A DNA stretch of 64,000 nt. Origin: Brachycybe producta. Lineage: Eukaryota > Arthropoda > Diplopoda > Playtdesmida > Andrognathidae. The position numbers and the translations under genes are program-made. The stretch spans positions 310,001-374,000 of the forward strand of contig JAUPFP010000033.1 of the NCBI GenBank assembly GCA_036925085.1, given 5' to 3'. Shown here piece after piece: positions 12,176-23,960 of the stretch. The notes under the pieces were generated by a model. That model did no database searches. It was not told the DNA's origin and saw only the letters and a list, made by a program, of their open reading frames with translations. Numbering within the stretch: the stretch's first letter is position 1; every line of letters starts with the position of its first letter.

Positions 12176-13439
12176 CAGAGCTCTAAATTCCAATTATTTT
12201 TTCTATTTGCAATTTTGCAATATAAAAACAAAAGCTCACATCAGCGCCACCTATAACAGCTATACCCACATATCCTCATAAGTAATTATTTTACTCTTCT
12301 AGTCTGTAAAACACTCTTCTTAATAAACAAAATAGTTTTAATCCAAATAATTCTCTGCTCATTTCGCCATATATTTTGATATTTCGCCATTTTTATCATA
12401 AATTGCTCATAGGCCTAACAAAAATAATAATTTAAAAAAAAAAACAGCGCCACCTACATAGAAATATAACCAGATATACCACACATGCTTATGGTCTATT
12501 AAGTCCGATTGCATGTCTATTTACAAATGATCGTATAAGACTCTATTGTTAATATTATTAACCAAAATCATATGTCCTTTTTTTTGATCATTTTTCTAAC
12601 ATAATTTGCCGTTTTACCGTGAAACGCCATTTTCCGGCCGTTAACCCTCAATCTCCCATCCCCATTTCTCTCTCACTCTCTCTCTCTCTCTCTCTCTCGC
12701 CCCCTTTTAAACCTCATGAACATATATTAAGACCTGTAATAGACCACAGGAAAAAAGAGAGAAAACCTACAGACAGACAGACAGACATATTCAGAGTATA
12801 ATTAGACTTAAATCAATTTCCATATAGCCATATTATATTGGGTGCAACAACAAAAAAAGAGAGCGAATTTGAACCTCCAATATATATTATGATAATAGAT
12901 ATACAATTACAATCTACAAACCCATATCATTTCAGCCATGAAAAAACGTAATTTTCTTTTTCTGTTTTTGTTAGAACTGATGATGATGATGATGATGATA
13001 TGCAAATGGCGGCTAATAATAATATTGAGAGGGTGGTTGGTGGTGCTGGTGGAATGGTTAATTTTTCATTTCTATAGGGGCCCCCCCTCTCTTCTCTACA
13101 ATAGGAGGAGGAGGGGGCCTCACAGATGATCGAGAAGAACAAAATTACCTTACAAATTAATCAAATGAAACAAGAAACTATTATTAAGTATTGAAAATAA
13201 TTGAAATATGAGATGAAAATTGAGATTGATAGAGAGAGAGAGAGAGAGAAAAACTCATTTTAGATATCTATAAATTAGATTAATAACTGGACATAATTCA
13301 AAATTGAAAAAAGGGGGAGGGAGGGGAGGGGGTAAGACAAAAGTTGTCAATATTTTTATATTATGATGTGAACACAAATGTGGGATTTCGTGTTTGTGTC
13401 CCTAGTAGTCTCTTTCTCTTATTGCGGTCGTACAAATTG
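12176..13439. other. No gene seen
   Basis: Contains a CT microsatellite at 12670-12698, a GACA run at 12771-12787 and GAT repeats at 12979-13000. The small antisense frames here are built from these repeats. Confidence 0.55.
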
Positions 13440-14290
13440 TGTTTTTCGTTTTCGTCTTAATCGATTTTTGTGTTATTCGTTTTATCCGATTTTTGTGTTA
13501 TTCGTTTTCGTGTTATCCGATTTTTGTGTTATTCGTTTTCGTGTTATCCGATTTTTGTGTAATTCGTTTTCGTATTATGAGATTTGTGTGTTATTCGTTT
13601 TCGTGTTATCCAATTTTTGTGTTAATCGTTTTCGTGTTATCCGATTTTTGTGTCATTCGTTTTCATGTTATGAGATTTGTGTATTATTCGTTTTTTGTGT
13701 TATCCAATTTTTGTGTTAATCGTTTTCGTGTTATCCGATTTTTGTGTCATTCGTTTTCATGTTATGAGATTTGTGTATTATTCGTTTTTTGTGTTATCCA
13801 ATTTTTGTGTTATTCGTTTTCGTATTATGAGATTTGTGTGTTATTCGTTTTCGTGTTATCCAATTTTTGTGTTAATCGTTTTCGTGTTATCCGATTTTTG
13901 TGTCATTCGTTTTCGTGTTATGAGATTTGTGTGTTATTCGTTTTCGTGTTATGGAGATTTTGTGTTATTCGTTTTCATGTTATCCGATTTTTGTGTTATT
14001 CGTTTTCGTGTTATGAGATTTGTGTGTTATTCGTTTTCGTGTTATGGAGATTTTGTGTTATTCGTTTTCATGTTATCCGATTTTTGTGTTATTCGTTTTC
14101 GTGTTATGAGATTTGTGTGTTATTCGTTTTCGTGTTATGGAGATTTTGTGTTATTCGTTTTCATGTTATCCGATTTTTGTGTTATTCGTTTTCGTGTTAT
14201 GAGATTTGTGTGTTATTCGTTTTCGTGTTATGGAGATTTTGTGTTATTCGTTTTCATGTTATCCGATTTTTGTGTTATTCGTTTTCATAT
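13440..14290. repeat. 31-bp minisatellite with a 93-bp higher-order unit
   Basis: The monomer is close to TTATTCGTTTTCGTGTTATC plus CGATTTTTGTG, with TGAGATTTGTG and GGAGATTTTG variants. The last ~370 bp form four 93-bp trimers: TGAGATTTGTG recurs at 13921, 14014, 14107 and 14200. The period is divisible by 3, so long spurious frames arise. Related non-tandem sequence occurs at 2338-2470 and 21618-21735. Confidence 0.93.
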
Positions 14291-14580
14291 AAAAGCACCC
14301 ACAAATGTTCAAGTTTTTCGTGTCTATTTCTAGTCTTTTTTTTTCATGTCTGTCTTTATTCGTTTTTATCTTGTTCCGTGTACAACGAACGAACAACAAA
14401 ATAACAATTGCATTTTTGTTATTATCACAAACAAATAACTTCGATAGAAAATCATAAAAAAATTCCTAATAAAACTAAATCGAAAATGAAAAAAAAAAAC
14501 AAAAAAACAACACAAATCTTGATAAGTTGATAACATAAAATACACACGAGAAGACTTACACAATTCATGGCTATAACTCG

Positions 14581-15186
14581 GTGGCGCTAAATAAGCGCCA
14601 AATTAAACAAACTCCAACCAAACCCGAACAGTCTATAATCGTAGGTCACTAGGTAGGTGGCCTACACTTCAGAACTGTAGGTCACTCAGAGACACAGGCA
14701 TTTAGAAATCGGGACAAACAGAAGTTGGCTCCGCCCCTTTTTATGACGACCGGCAACTTCTAATTGGTTGGTTATGTAGTCTGACGTCACATGCTCCGCC
14801 CTTTTCAACGTCGAACCACACAACAAACCAATTAGAAGTTGCCGGTCGTCATAAAAAGGGCGGAGCCAACTTCTGTGCGTCCCGATTTCTAATTGCCTGT
14901 GTCAATGACCAACACTATCGAACTGTAGGTCACTCAGTGACCGACACTAAAACTTTTTTATCGGTGATTATAGGTGGAGTTACGTTAAAATAAGCTTGTT
15001 GCAGGGGGTCTGGGGGTGCAGCTCCCCAGAATATAAAAAAAAACTATAGGTCATTTAGTGACCCACAGTTCTTCTCCAAATAGCTATCCATCTGAAAGTG
15101 TAGGTCATCTAGTGACGTACCATTAGTCTGTCCAATGCCAAACTAAATCATTTTTGGCTTTCATTCTGTTTGGCGCTTATTCAGTC
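14581..15186. mobile_element. Related hAT-like element, nested by a family C MITE
   Basis: Ends GTGGCGCTAAATAAGCGCC and, inverted, GGAGTGACTGAATAAGCGCC. Flanking octamers TATAACTC and TATAGCAT match at 5 of 8. The interior holds repeated GTAGGTCACT...AGTGAC words. A family C MITE interrupts it at 14694-14900. Confidence 0.6.
14694..14900. mobile_element. Family C foldback MITE
   Basis: ACAGGCATTTAGAAATCGGG to ATTTCTAATTGCCTGT. The arms are near-complete inverted copies holding GGCTCCGCCC and CTAATTGG, with TGACGTCA between them. Flanking nonamers match at 6 of 9. Confidence 0.85.
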
Positions 15187-15214
15187 ACTCCTATAGCATC
15201 AAGACACCTTTTCT

Positions 15215-15516
15215 AATACCTTGTAGACACACATGAGTTAAATGAATTCAAATTAAATGTGTTTAGGTGAATTATACGGAATCCAGTTAAGGACATGAAC
15301 CAAATCAAAATTGACTTTATTATTAATATTTTAAATTGAAATATTAAATCAATATTTTGTCAAATTTATATTTAAGTATTAATTCAATATTTTCAGATTA
15401 TTAACTGAATATAAATTGAATTCGACATATTGTTTGTTTGCCCTTCACAGAGGGGGCTCTGTAGAACACGTTTATTACTTAAATGCATTTAAATTATCAG
15501 GTGTGTGTACTAGGTA
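15215..15516 (+). mobile_element. Family A MITE
   Basis: ATACCTTGTAGACACACATG to GTGTGTGTACTAGGTA; full-length body. Confidence 0.82.
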
Positions 15517-15519
15517 CAA

Positions 15520-15865
15520 AAGCCATGTCAGCTAAAGAATTACACCTAAACCAAAATATTCTTAAATGTTTTTTTCATCTAAATGACAATACACCTAAAC
15601 CTTTTCCCCTAATGAGCATTAACCTAAAGGAAGTTCGTTCTTCTAATATACTTTCATCGAAAAACATTTAACCTAATTTTACTATTTTACCACAATTTGT
15701 TCACCTAAAGTATATTTTCATCCTCACACATTTTTCACCTAAACCATTTTCACTTGTAAAATATATTTTGCCTAATTTTAATCTAAATGTTTTTCATCTA
15801 AACCATTTCACCTAAATAAATTCACATATAAATACAGTTCACCTAAAATATTTTCACACATATAC
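15520..15865. repeat. Degenerate CACCTAAA tandem repeat
   Basis: TTCACCTAAA, TTCATCTAAA and CACCTAAACC words recur irregularly about every 20-35 bp, immediately after a family A MITE. Confidence 0.55.
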
Positions 15866-16299
15866 ACAAAGAAAGAGATGGAGGGGGGCCCCAGAGGTCC
15901 ATGGACATTATATATAACACTTTCGCTATATATATATATAATGTAATATTAAGCCATTTTACGACTTGAAACCGATTTAGGTAACGACACCTAAATTAGC
16001 CAATGGACCACAACATGAAGTAAAAGAAAGAAGAAAAAAAAAACAGAACGGAGAGAAAAATAGAAAAAGATAAGAGAAAACCTATTTGACGACAATGAAG
16101 AAAGGGGTCTTTTCTGTCTCTCTCTCTCTCCTTTATGTTCAGGAAACTTGTATATTACAGAAAGAACAATGCATTTTGGATGAAAGAAGAAAAAAAAGGA
16201 CTCAAAGTGAAACAAATGGACACAAAAAGAAATTTACGAGCAAACGACAAAAAAAGACAACAAGAAATTTTAGAGACAGACGAGGAGGACGACGACGAC

Positions 16300-16324
16300 G
16301 GGGGGGGGGGGGGGGGGGGGGGGG
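16300..16324 (+). repeat. Poly-G tract, 25 G
   Basis: Uninterrupted G25 following a GAC trinucleotide run. Confidence 0.9.
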
Positions 16325-17039
16325 ATGGTGGAAAAAAAAACCATAAATCTACTGATATAAGAAAATATATATATCATATAATATATCCACCCATAACAAT
16401 ACTGTCAAATACAGAAAAACCGATCTCTCCTCCTCCCCCTCTCTCGATTGATCGTGTAGGGGCCACACTTCAAAAGGCCCTTTTTTTTTAGAAATGTTTC
16501 AGTTGCAAATTCAAGAAATGAAACTTGGGTAACTTTTACACTTCAACTTGATTTTTATAAAAAGGGTTTCCATATAGAAAAAAAAATCCCATTTTATTGA
16601 ATACCGTTTACCAATGTTTTCAGTTCATCGGGGTTTTTTTTTCACGTCGGAAGTTGAAACCCTGTTACGAGAGTTTAAAAGTTAAAAGTTCAAGTTTCAA
16701 AGTTTCTTTCTTGAAATCGGACCCTTATTATCAACAAAAAAAGGAAGAGAAAAAGATTGACGAGAAGATGTCTGTTCCCAACTTCCTTCAATTCGTTTAA
16801 AAATGGCGCAAATTCGGTTCGAATCACTTGTAAGTAGACATTGTAAAATATGCAAATGAAAAAGAACAAACAATAGAATAGAAAATCGAGATATTCTGCA
16901 TTTTAGAAGCAAAATTACGAAGAGAAAAAAAAACTTGGAAAGTCTTTTAAAAACTAGAAAAGTAAATATAAATAAATCACTTTAGTGATTTTCATGTTTG
17001 ATTTCTATAAATTAAAAAATTTTTAATTTTATATGCTTA

Positions 17040-17340
17040 TCGCATCAACTAAACACACCCGGCATACGGTTACGGAAATCATGGCAAGACCATTTTCTAA
17101 AACACCGAAAAGAACATGTTCGTTGGTGTTCTATTCCTCATAATTGGTGTTTAGAGCAATGTTCGCCCTGACTACTCCTGGCCCGAACACGAACATCTTT
17201 TGATGTGACACCCAAAAACCGACAACTGGTGGATCGGAGGTCGAACAGAACAACGAAGAAAATTTGTTATGTACAGAGAAATGTCCCGAAACCCGTCCAC
17301 ACACTCACTGTTCGTTGTTCTGTTCTAGTCTGGACCCACC
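17040..17340. repeat. Dispersed repeat related to 33880-34370
   Basis: Shares AACAGAACAACGAA, AACATGTTCGTTG and GTTCGTTGTTCTGTTC words with the region at 33.9-34.4 kb; internally inverted. No open frame supports a gene. Confidence 0.4.
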
Positions 17341-17621
17341 CTTAGCCGTCACTAATCAGTTTAGAAGTATCGTTAAAATTAAGCTACATATACTTAACCA
17401 GAGCATTTTAGTTTTTCACTTCAAGATGAACCAAATGTTGCACCATTTGTCTGAAATACTTAAAAGTAAACTGTCACAACAAAGTTTATTTTTATTTTTG
17501 AAGATATCAACAGAAAAATACCAATAAAGAGACTGCGATGCAGTTACTCTTCTAGTCTCTAAAAGAAAACACTTTCAATTTACTTTTCAAAAATATTGAC
17601 GTGTGTTTTTTTCTCACCTTA

Positions 17622-18327
17622 AGCCTCGTTTTCACGATGGCGATAGTTCTATCGTGAGAGTAGCTGTCATGAAAGTTGCGATAGTTCACTCTCTCACGAT
17701 AGCAACTGTCTACACATCTTAAAATAACGTGATAGTTGTCTGTCACATGACATGTGTGACGTCTACTTCACAGGATACCATTGATTCAACAACAGTGTTT
17801 TGCCTCTTTCTCCATTCAGAAGCCAAATTTCCCTACAAAGTGGATATTTCCCTAGAAGCGGTCACACAACAACTATCACTATCGCGATAGTCCTATCAAC
17901 TATCTAATCAAACGAGATAGTTGTAATAGTGCTATCGCAACGGGGCGACTGAATAAGCGCCAAATTGAACAAACGCCAAACTGAATAAGCGCCAAATTGA
18001 ACAAACGCCAAACTGAATAACCGCCAAATTTTTGGCTTTTATTCAGTTTGGCGTTTCTTCCATTTGGCGCTTATTCAGTTTGGCGTTTGTTCCATTTGGC
18101 GCTTATTCAGTTTGGCGTTTGTTCCATTTGGCGTTTATTCAGTTTGGCGCTTGTTCAATTTGGCGCTTATTCAATTTGGCGCTTGTTCAATTTGGCGCTT
18201 GATCAGCGCTACCATCGCAACAATGAGACAGTGACTATCATATGGTTTTCACGATGATAGTTCTCGCGATAGTTGCTGCTCTCTTGACAGCAACTATCGT
18301 GACAACTATAATCGTGAAAACGGAGCT
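17622..18327. mobile_element. Family F MITE (TTA target duplication) with nested element
   Basis: The left end AGCCTCGTTTTCACGATGGC and right end CGTGAAAACGGAGCT are inverted copies, each flanked by TTA. The interior is rich in inverted GATAGTT/AACTATC words. A second element at 17942-18213 interrupts it. TTA duplication suggests a PIF/Harbinger-type relative. Confidence 0.75.
17942..18213. mobile_element. hAT-like element composed of reiterated terminal sequence
   Basis: Flanked by a perfect 8-bp duplication ATCGCAAC (17934-17941 and 18214-18221). The ends GGGGCGACTGAATAAGCGCC and, inverted, GGTAGCGCTGATCAAGCGCC are inverted repeats. The interior is an array of AAGCGCCAAATTGAAC and AACGCCAAACTGAAT words, which switches orientation in the middle. 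Confidence 0.85.
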
Positions 18328-18330
18328 TTA

Positions 18331-19887
18331 GGTTCAAGACCTATTATTTTTGTTTCCTACTTTATTACTCTTTTGTAATATATATAAAAGTCAAATAAAT
18401 ATATAGCCGATAATGTAACATTATTACTTTTATTAGAAATAAGGAGCGAAAAAAAAATCCAGAAGGGAGAGAGAGAAACAGGATATTTGCTCGTATTTCT
18501 CTCTTTTCTTATCCCCCCCCCCCCCCACCATCCATCCATCCTTCTTTTTTTCGTCTCCTCATAATAATGAATAGGAAAACAGAACCTAAAAAGGGAGAAG
18601 GGGATAAAAAAACAAAGAGGGGGGAATTTTTTTAAAAAAAAGTAGCCTCTACATTCAGAGGCAGAAAAAAATAAGAGAGTAAATGTTTGTTGTGCAAAAT
18701 TTGAGACTCAGGTGGAGAGAAAAAGAAAACTACTCGTTTTGCTAATAGGGTCCAAGTGACCAACTGCCCACTGCCCACCATATTATTTCTTTAAACTCCA
18801 CCCCTCCCTTTTTTAAAAAAACCCCTATTCATCCCCTTTTTTTTCTCTTTTGTTTGTTGTATTCATAAACCAATATGGCAAAGTGAACTAATGAAAAGAA
18901 CAAACTGGCGGCCACCTTTTTTATTATTTTAAAAGGTGGCGGTGGTGGTGATGGTCCAATAATAATGAATGGTCATCATCGTCATCATCATGAGTTGTTA
19001 AGTTTTAATAAGAAATGACTTTTTCATTATTCATTTTCATGGCCCCTCCCCCTTTTTTTTTTCTTTTCAAAACATTTTTTGTCTCTTTTTCTTCTCTAAA
19101 GAGAAGTTTCAAGTGTTAGAAACTAGAATGGTAGCTGAAATCATTTAATTGATTCGTTTACTCTTCGAGTTTCTAAAACACATTCAGTTTCTTAATTGTT
19201 GCTTCTTCGACCACAGGTCCACATCAGGTTAACAAAACAGAAAAAAAACAAAAACTTGCGTGTTTCAAGACAAATTGATAACATTTCTAAAACATTTCTT
19301 CAACTTTCGTGGGGGGGGGTTTTTTTTTTTCTTGTTTTGTCTGTAATTTCATGTCACAAGTACAAGTCAGTAAAACATCAAAAAGGTTTATGTTTTGTCT
19401 TGGTATTACGCGACATTTTGTCATCTGTTGTGTGCATAGTTTACATAGGACAGCTATAGAAACACAACAACAACAAAACCCAAATTTGTTTGTGTTGTGT
19501 CACAAATTTGTTGTGGTTTTGTCATGAGTACTGCTGACATTTGTTTCAGCTTTTGTCTTCGTTTTCATATTCAACTTTTTTTCTGGCCTATTATTTGTTG
19601 TGTTTTTGTCTCGAACTCATGTTGTTGTCCACTTTTGTGAGCTTGATGTGAGGACCGAGCCATAAAAGCATCACAAAAGGTCCTATATATTATAAAGTTG
19701 CATGAATCTCCTCCTCTCTTTGTGTGTGTGTGTGTTTTTTTTTCTCTTTCTCATTTCTTCTCTCCTATCTGCAAAAACAGATCAGAAATTATTTAAAAAC
19801 AGCAACCATCATCAATGTAAGTTAGTATACCCCAACACTACTATATACCACTCACATAACTGAAAGTATGGTAATTACAGGTTATGC

Positions 19888-19919
<32 letters not shown>

Positions 19920-21996
19920 CTATCAGAAGATGTAACTTGGACTCAACCCAACTCCCCTCTCCTCTCCACCTTTTTTTTTCTTCCCTCTTTTCTCCCCACC
20001 CCCTCCTCCTCCTCCACCTCATATATCCCCCCTTACACCTGAGGGGATAAGAAATAGAGGAGGTAATAGTACAATTACATAAACTCAAGAGAAAAAAAAA
20101 AAATAAAGGAATGAAAAAAATCCATATGATGTTGATGTTGTAAGAGACTAGAGAGAAAGACTGATCCCAAGTCTCTATCTAATAAGAGAACACGGGGAAC
20201 TAATAAGATTTCATTAGAGATTCTTAACGTATGGCTCACGAGCCGTATAATAGAGAGAGAGCGAGAGAGAAAACGCAAATTTCTCTTCATCACAAATTTG
20301 GTCTTTTAAACACACCATAAAATCAGATGAACCTTTAAAAGGAACCATAGATTAGCTAATAATCCTCATATTTAAAACAAATAACTGCAGAAAAATGAAA
20401 TTTGTAACACAAAATTACTTCAAAAATTACAAAAGAAGACGTCAAGAGAGAGATTAAAGGTCCAAATTCAAGAAGGAAAAATAAAACATCTGAGCACTGA
20501 GCAGGAATTCCAACATCAGGCAAATCCCTGTTTTCTTTCAGTTTCTTCAGAACAGGATTAACTAACAGGGAAGGGTGCTTATCTTAGAGAGAGAGAGAGA
20601 GAAAGTCAAGTTCAAGTAACTAAGTTTTTCTTTCATTAATCAGAGTCAAAAGACCAAATTAAGAATTGAACGTTTTTATTTTAAGCTCTCCAGACTAATG
20701 ACTCAAATCATCGATGAAACCCTGTAGGTAAGTTTATAGGTCAAGGGCCGCTTTTTTTTTTTACAAAATTATAAATATCTTTAATTTTACAGTTTTTGTT
20801 CTGAATGTTAAATCAGGCTAAACGTAACCAAAACCATTCGAGTTTTTGTGTTCAAATCCTTTGTTTTCAAACCTCAATGAGGATCAAAGCAACCTATAGG
20901 GTACATACACACAACAAGAGTAACCGTAACGTCGGGTCGCGTCTAAATGCAGCAGCGATCGCACACAATGGCTATTTTTCTCGCAAGATTCTGTGCAAAG
21001 TCAATTATTGCCATTAATCTTGCACAGTTTCTGGCAAGAACCCCCCCCCCCCCCCCCGAAGATCAGCCTTTTCTGCAAGACGGTGTGTGCAAGAAACCGC
21101 CCCCCCTCCTTAAATCTTGCAAGAATATTATCACATTGGCAATCAATTCAAGGACACACATTGCAATGTGAATCTTGCTTCAAATATCCCCCAATGAAAC
21201 CCCCCTCCTCCCCCCTTAAAAAATGAGTCCTTTGCTCGAACTCATGATAAATATCGCAGGTCGTCGTCGTCGTTTTCAAACAGAAAGATTAAACCAAACA
21301 AATGACAGTAATATGGTTTCCTTTTCCATTTTATATATGTACATTATAATATGATTTTGCATCTAAGATGTGTTTTTTCAAACCATATTTTGCCTGCTGG
21401 GACTCTTTCTTCGATGCAACCTTACCTTACACCTAACGCCACAATCTTAGCTTGAAGGCGAGGTTTTAATCGAAGAATTGAGAAAACCCGATGTTTATTG
21501 GAAGTCAAATGCGATTCCCCACACAAACACACATTTGATATAAACATGAGAACAACCGAAAATTCCCCCCAAAAAAAATTTTAACCACAAATACATATAG
21601 ATCTTAATACAGAAGAACCGGAAAAAATTTTTGTGTTAAACGAATTTCGTGTTAAAAGAATCGTAATGTTAATCCAAAGAAACGAACCGAAAATATTTCA
21701 TGTTATCCCATTTTTCGTTTTGATTATACATTATATCAATGTTCGAGTGAAACGATTTTCACATATTGAATAATAATAGAAAAAGACAAGACGGCACTAA
21801 AAGGCAACCCGACGGAGGCTAAAAATAGGACGACATTCTTTGAATTCGAAGCCGCATAGCCTCTCTTACGTACAACGCTTTCGCTTGTATAAGCGCGCTT
21901 TCAACGCAATCGCATATTATAATAATTCCGCAACCTTAACCGTAAAATGTAGAGAAGAGAAAGGGGGGGGGGGGGTTGAAACAAAAAAAAACTTAC
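18331..21996. other. No gene seen; probable ephrin intron 1
   Basis: Homopurine/homopyrimidine tracts, a family B fragment near 19100-19190, GTTTTGTC-rich filler at 19320-19620, and C tracts near 21041. At 21618-21735 ACGAATTTCGTGTT and TTCATGTTATCC resemble the 13.4-kb minisatellite monomer. Confidence 0.5.
19886..19920. repeat. ATG trinucleotide microsatellite
   Basis: Eleven tandem GAT/ATG units. Confidence 0.9.
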
Positions 21997-22103
21997 ATTG
22001 GATTAGATGAATTCCAATAAATGTCGGCAAGCCGAACGCAGGCCACATCGACGGGTAAAGCGTCGAGTACGGCCAAAAATAACAAGACCAGTAACCAGGC
22101 CAT
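21997..22103 (-). CDS. First coding exon of an ephrin-like gene (partial)
   Basis: The minus-strand frame starts MAWLLVLLFLAVLDALP, a hydrophobic signal peptide. It continues to LADIYWNSSNP and runs into a consensus donor (CCAAT|GTAAGT). The YWNSSNP motif opens the receptor-binding domain of ephrins, the membrane-anchored ligands of Eph receptor tyrosine kinases. Vertebrate ephrin-A first exons also encode the signal peptide and stop near this motif. The exon supplies 35 codons plus two bases. An upstream in-frame ATG would add a long non-hydrophobic leader, so the internal ATG is preferred. Later exons, which should carry the conserved Cys-Pro and cysteine framework, were not found to the left down to position 1, so intron 1 may exceed 20 kb. 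GPI or transmembrane class cannot be told from this exon. Confidence 0.68.
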
Positions 22104-22990
22104 TTCGCAGCTCAAGACCACTGACCGACGAACAACCGTAAACCACATATGAGAAGCATACACTGAGGGGGAGGTAAGTGAGATGGGACACGGTAAAACG
22201 CCCACCACTCACTATCGAGAAACACACTCACAAGAGAGAAGGGAAAACAAGAGAGACCGAGACAGACACACCAGACTCCCGATTGAATCTCTCTTTTCCT
22301 CCGTTTCTTTTTTTTTTTTCTTTAAAAAAAAAACACCCGATTAAAATGTTAGAAAAATATTTATATATAAAAATTTCCGCAAAATTTTAAATTATTTTTT
22401 TTTTCTCTCCAGCAAGTGCAATTGTAATTAATTAATTAATATTATTACAAAGCGGCACACAAAATCCAAGGGTTAGTTAGGTTCACCTTAGAACCTCACG
22501 TTACAGACAGACCGTTCTTTACGTCTTAAAAAGTTCTCTTCTTTTAAATATATAATATTCACACACGTTAAAAGATATATAAGTGAATAATTCCAAATGA
22601 AATGCAAATATATTTAACACACAAAAATATCACAAACTAGAAATAATCGTATTTTTTTTTGCTCATCAAAACACAGTCACATAGAAACACACACAACGTT
22701 ACAACCTCACCGAACAGTGAGCATTGACACCAATGGGAGCAAAAACAACGAATACAGACAGACAGAACCCGCGCGCTTATCTTTGTAAAAAAAAAAAATC
22801 CCCTTGCGGCTAAAATAAAAATGACGTCACAATATTGAAACCAAATATATGAACAAAGATGGCGTACTTTCGTATATAATCAAAATGCAACGCCATATGA
22901 GGTCACCTCCTGCGCTTATATAAACTATACGATTAGAAATCCAATCTATTTGCATCAAAATAAGAATATCCACAGTACGGCCATTGCCCT
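22104..22990 (-). promoter_or_regulatory. Putative 5' UTR/promoter region of the ephrin-like gene
   Basis: This stretch upstream of the ephrin-type start is less repetitive than its surroundings. It holds a TGACGTCA (CRE-like) site near 22823 and a TATATAA stretch near 22918. No start site can be fixed from sequence. No other gene is seen here. Confidence 0.25.
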
Positions 22991-23589
22991 CTCTTCATCA
23001 AGAAGTAAACCAAACCCTCTATGAGACTATCAAGGATAAATTCGTAAAGTTGACTTTTAGAACTAAATTATCAGAAAATATACAGAGAAATATTGGTTAA
23101 GCTTCAAACATGTTTAAATTAATTAAAGATGAATCTTTTTTTGTTAAAATACAGATTAATTTTATTTTAAATTGATCTTGGAAACCAAATGAGTTCAATT
23201 TCCCCCTTTAAAATGATCGAGTCTCAAAGTGCATCCGCTAGGTGGCGTTTCTTACCAGTGTCCGATTAAAAGAGGTGAGCGACTGTGTTAAATATACAGG
23301 GTGGTTGTAAATACATGTGTCCGTTAAACTCTTCATTTTTTTGATGTAAAATTATATTTCAGAAACAATATTAAGAAAACAAAATTCACACATTATTCAT
23401 AATCTAGAATAAATAGGTCAAAATATTTTTTTAACAATATCTTTCAAAATAAACTATGTAATCGATCAAATTTCCCTTTAAAAAAAAGCATCAGGAAAAA
23501 TGATTTGTAATTATAAAAAAAAGTTTATTTCCAAAGATGTCATAAGAATAATTTCAGCAAAATTTAACTATTATTGTAGTCCCTTAACA

Positions 23590-23960
23590 AACTTTAAATG
23601 TTTCTTCTTAAAGTGTATAAACTATCCTTCAACTCTTGGTTATTCTGTCTTTTTGACACAAATTAAGAAAGGAACTTGAAAGTGTTTTTATAGAAACTAG
23701 AAAGGGTATTTTCATGTTGATACCTTTCAAAAAATAAGCTATTTTATTGACATTTTTTATTATGAACCTTTAACTTTAAGCGAATGATATTTTTTAATTT
23801 ATGTTTATAATAAAAAAAAAGTTTATTTTGAAAGATATCAAAAACATTAAAAATACCCTTAAGTGATTTGAGCTATACTCATTTTAGTTTCTAAAACACT
23901 TTCTAGTTTTCTTAAATTTTATTCCTAAACCTGCTTTACAGTTTTAAAGTTGTTTAGAAT
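23590..23960. mobile_element. Family B MITE
   Basis: GGTTATTCTGTCTTTTTGAC and TAGAAACTAGAAAGGGTA at left; GATATCAAAAACATTAAAAA and TTTTAGTTTCTAAAACAC at right. Confidence 0.72.

Noticed and set aside
13378-14404. Phe/Cys/Val-rich frames up to 321 codons
   Set aside because: They are translations of the 31/93-bp minisatellite in different phases, with no flanking gene structure.
18048-18257. Frame encoding a Phe/Gly/Ala/Trp-Arg-Leu repeat
   Set aside because: It lies inside the nested hAT-like element and reflects reiterated terminal sequence.
22178-22390. Plus-strand frame opposite the ephrin upstream region
   Set aside because: It has no motif and runs into a poly-T/poly-A tract; the minus-strand exon explains the local composition better.
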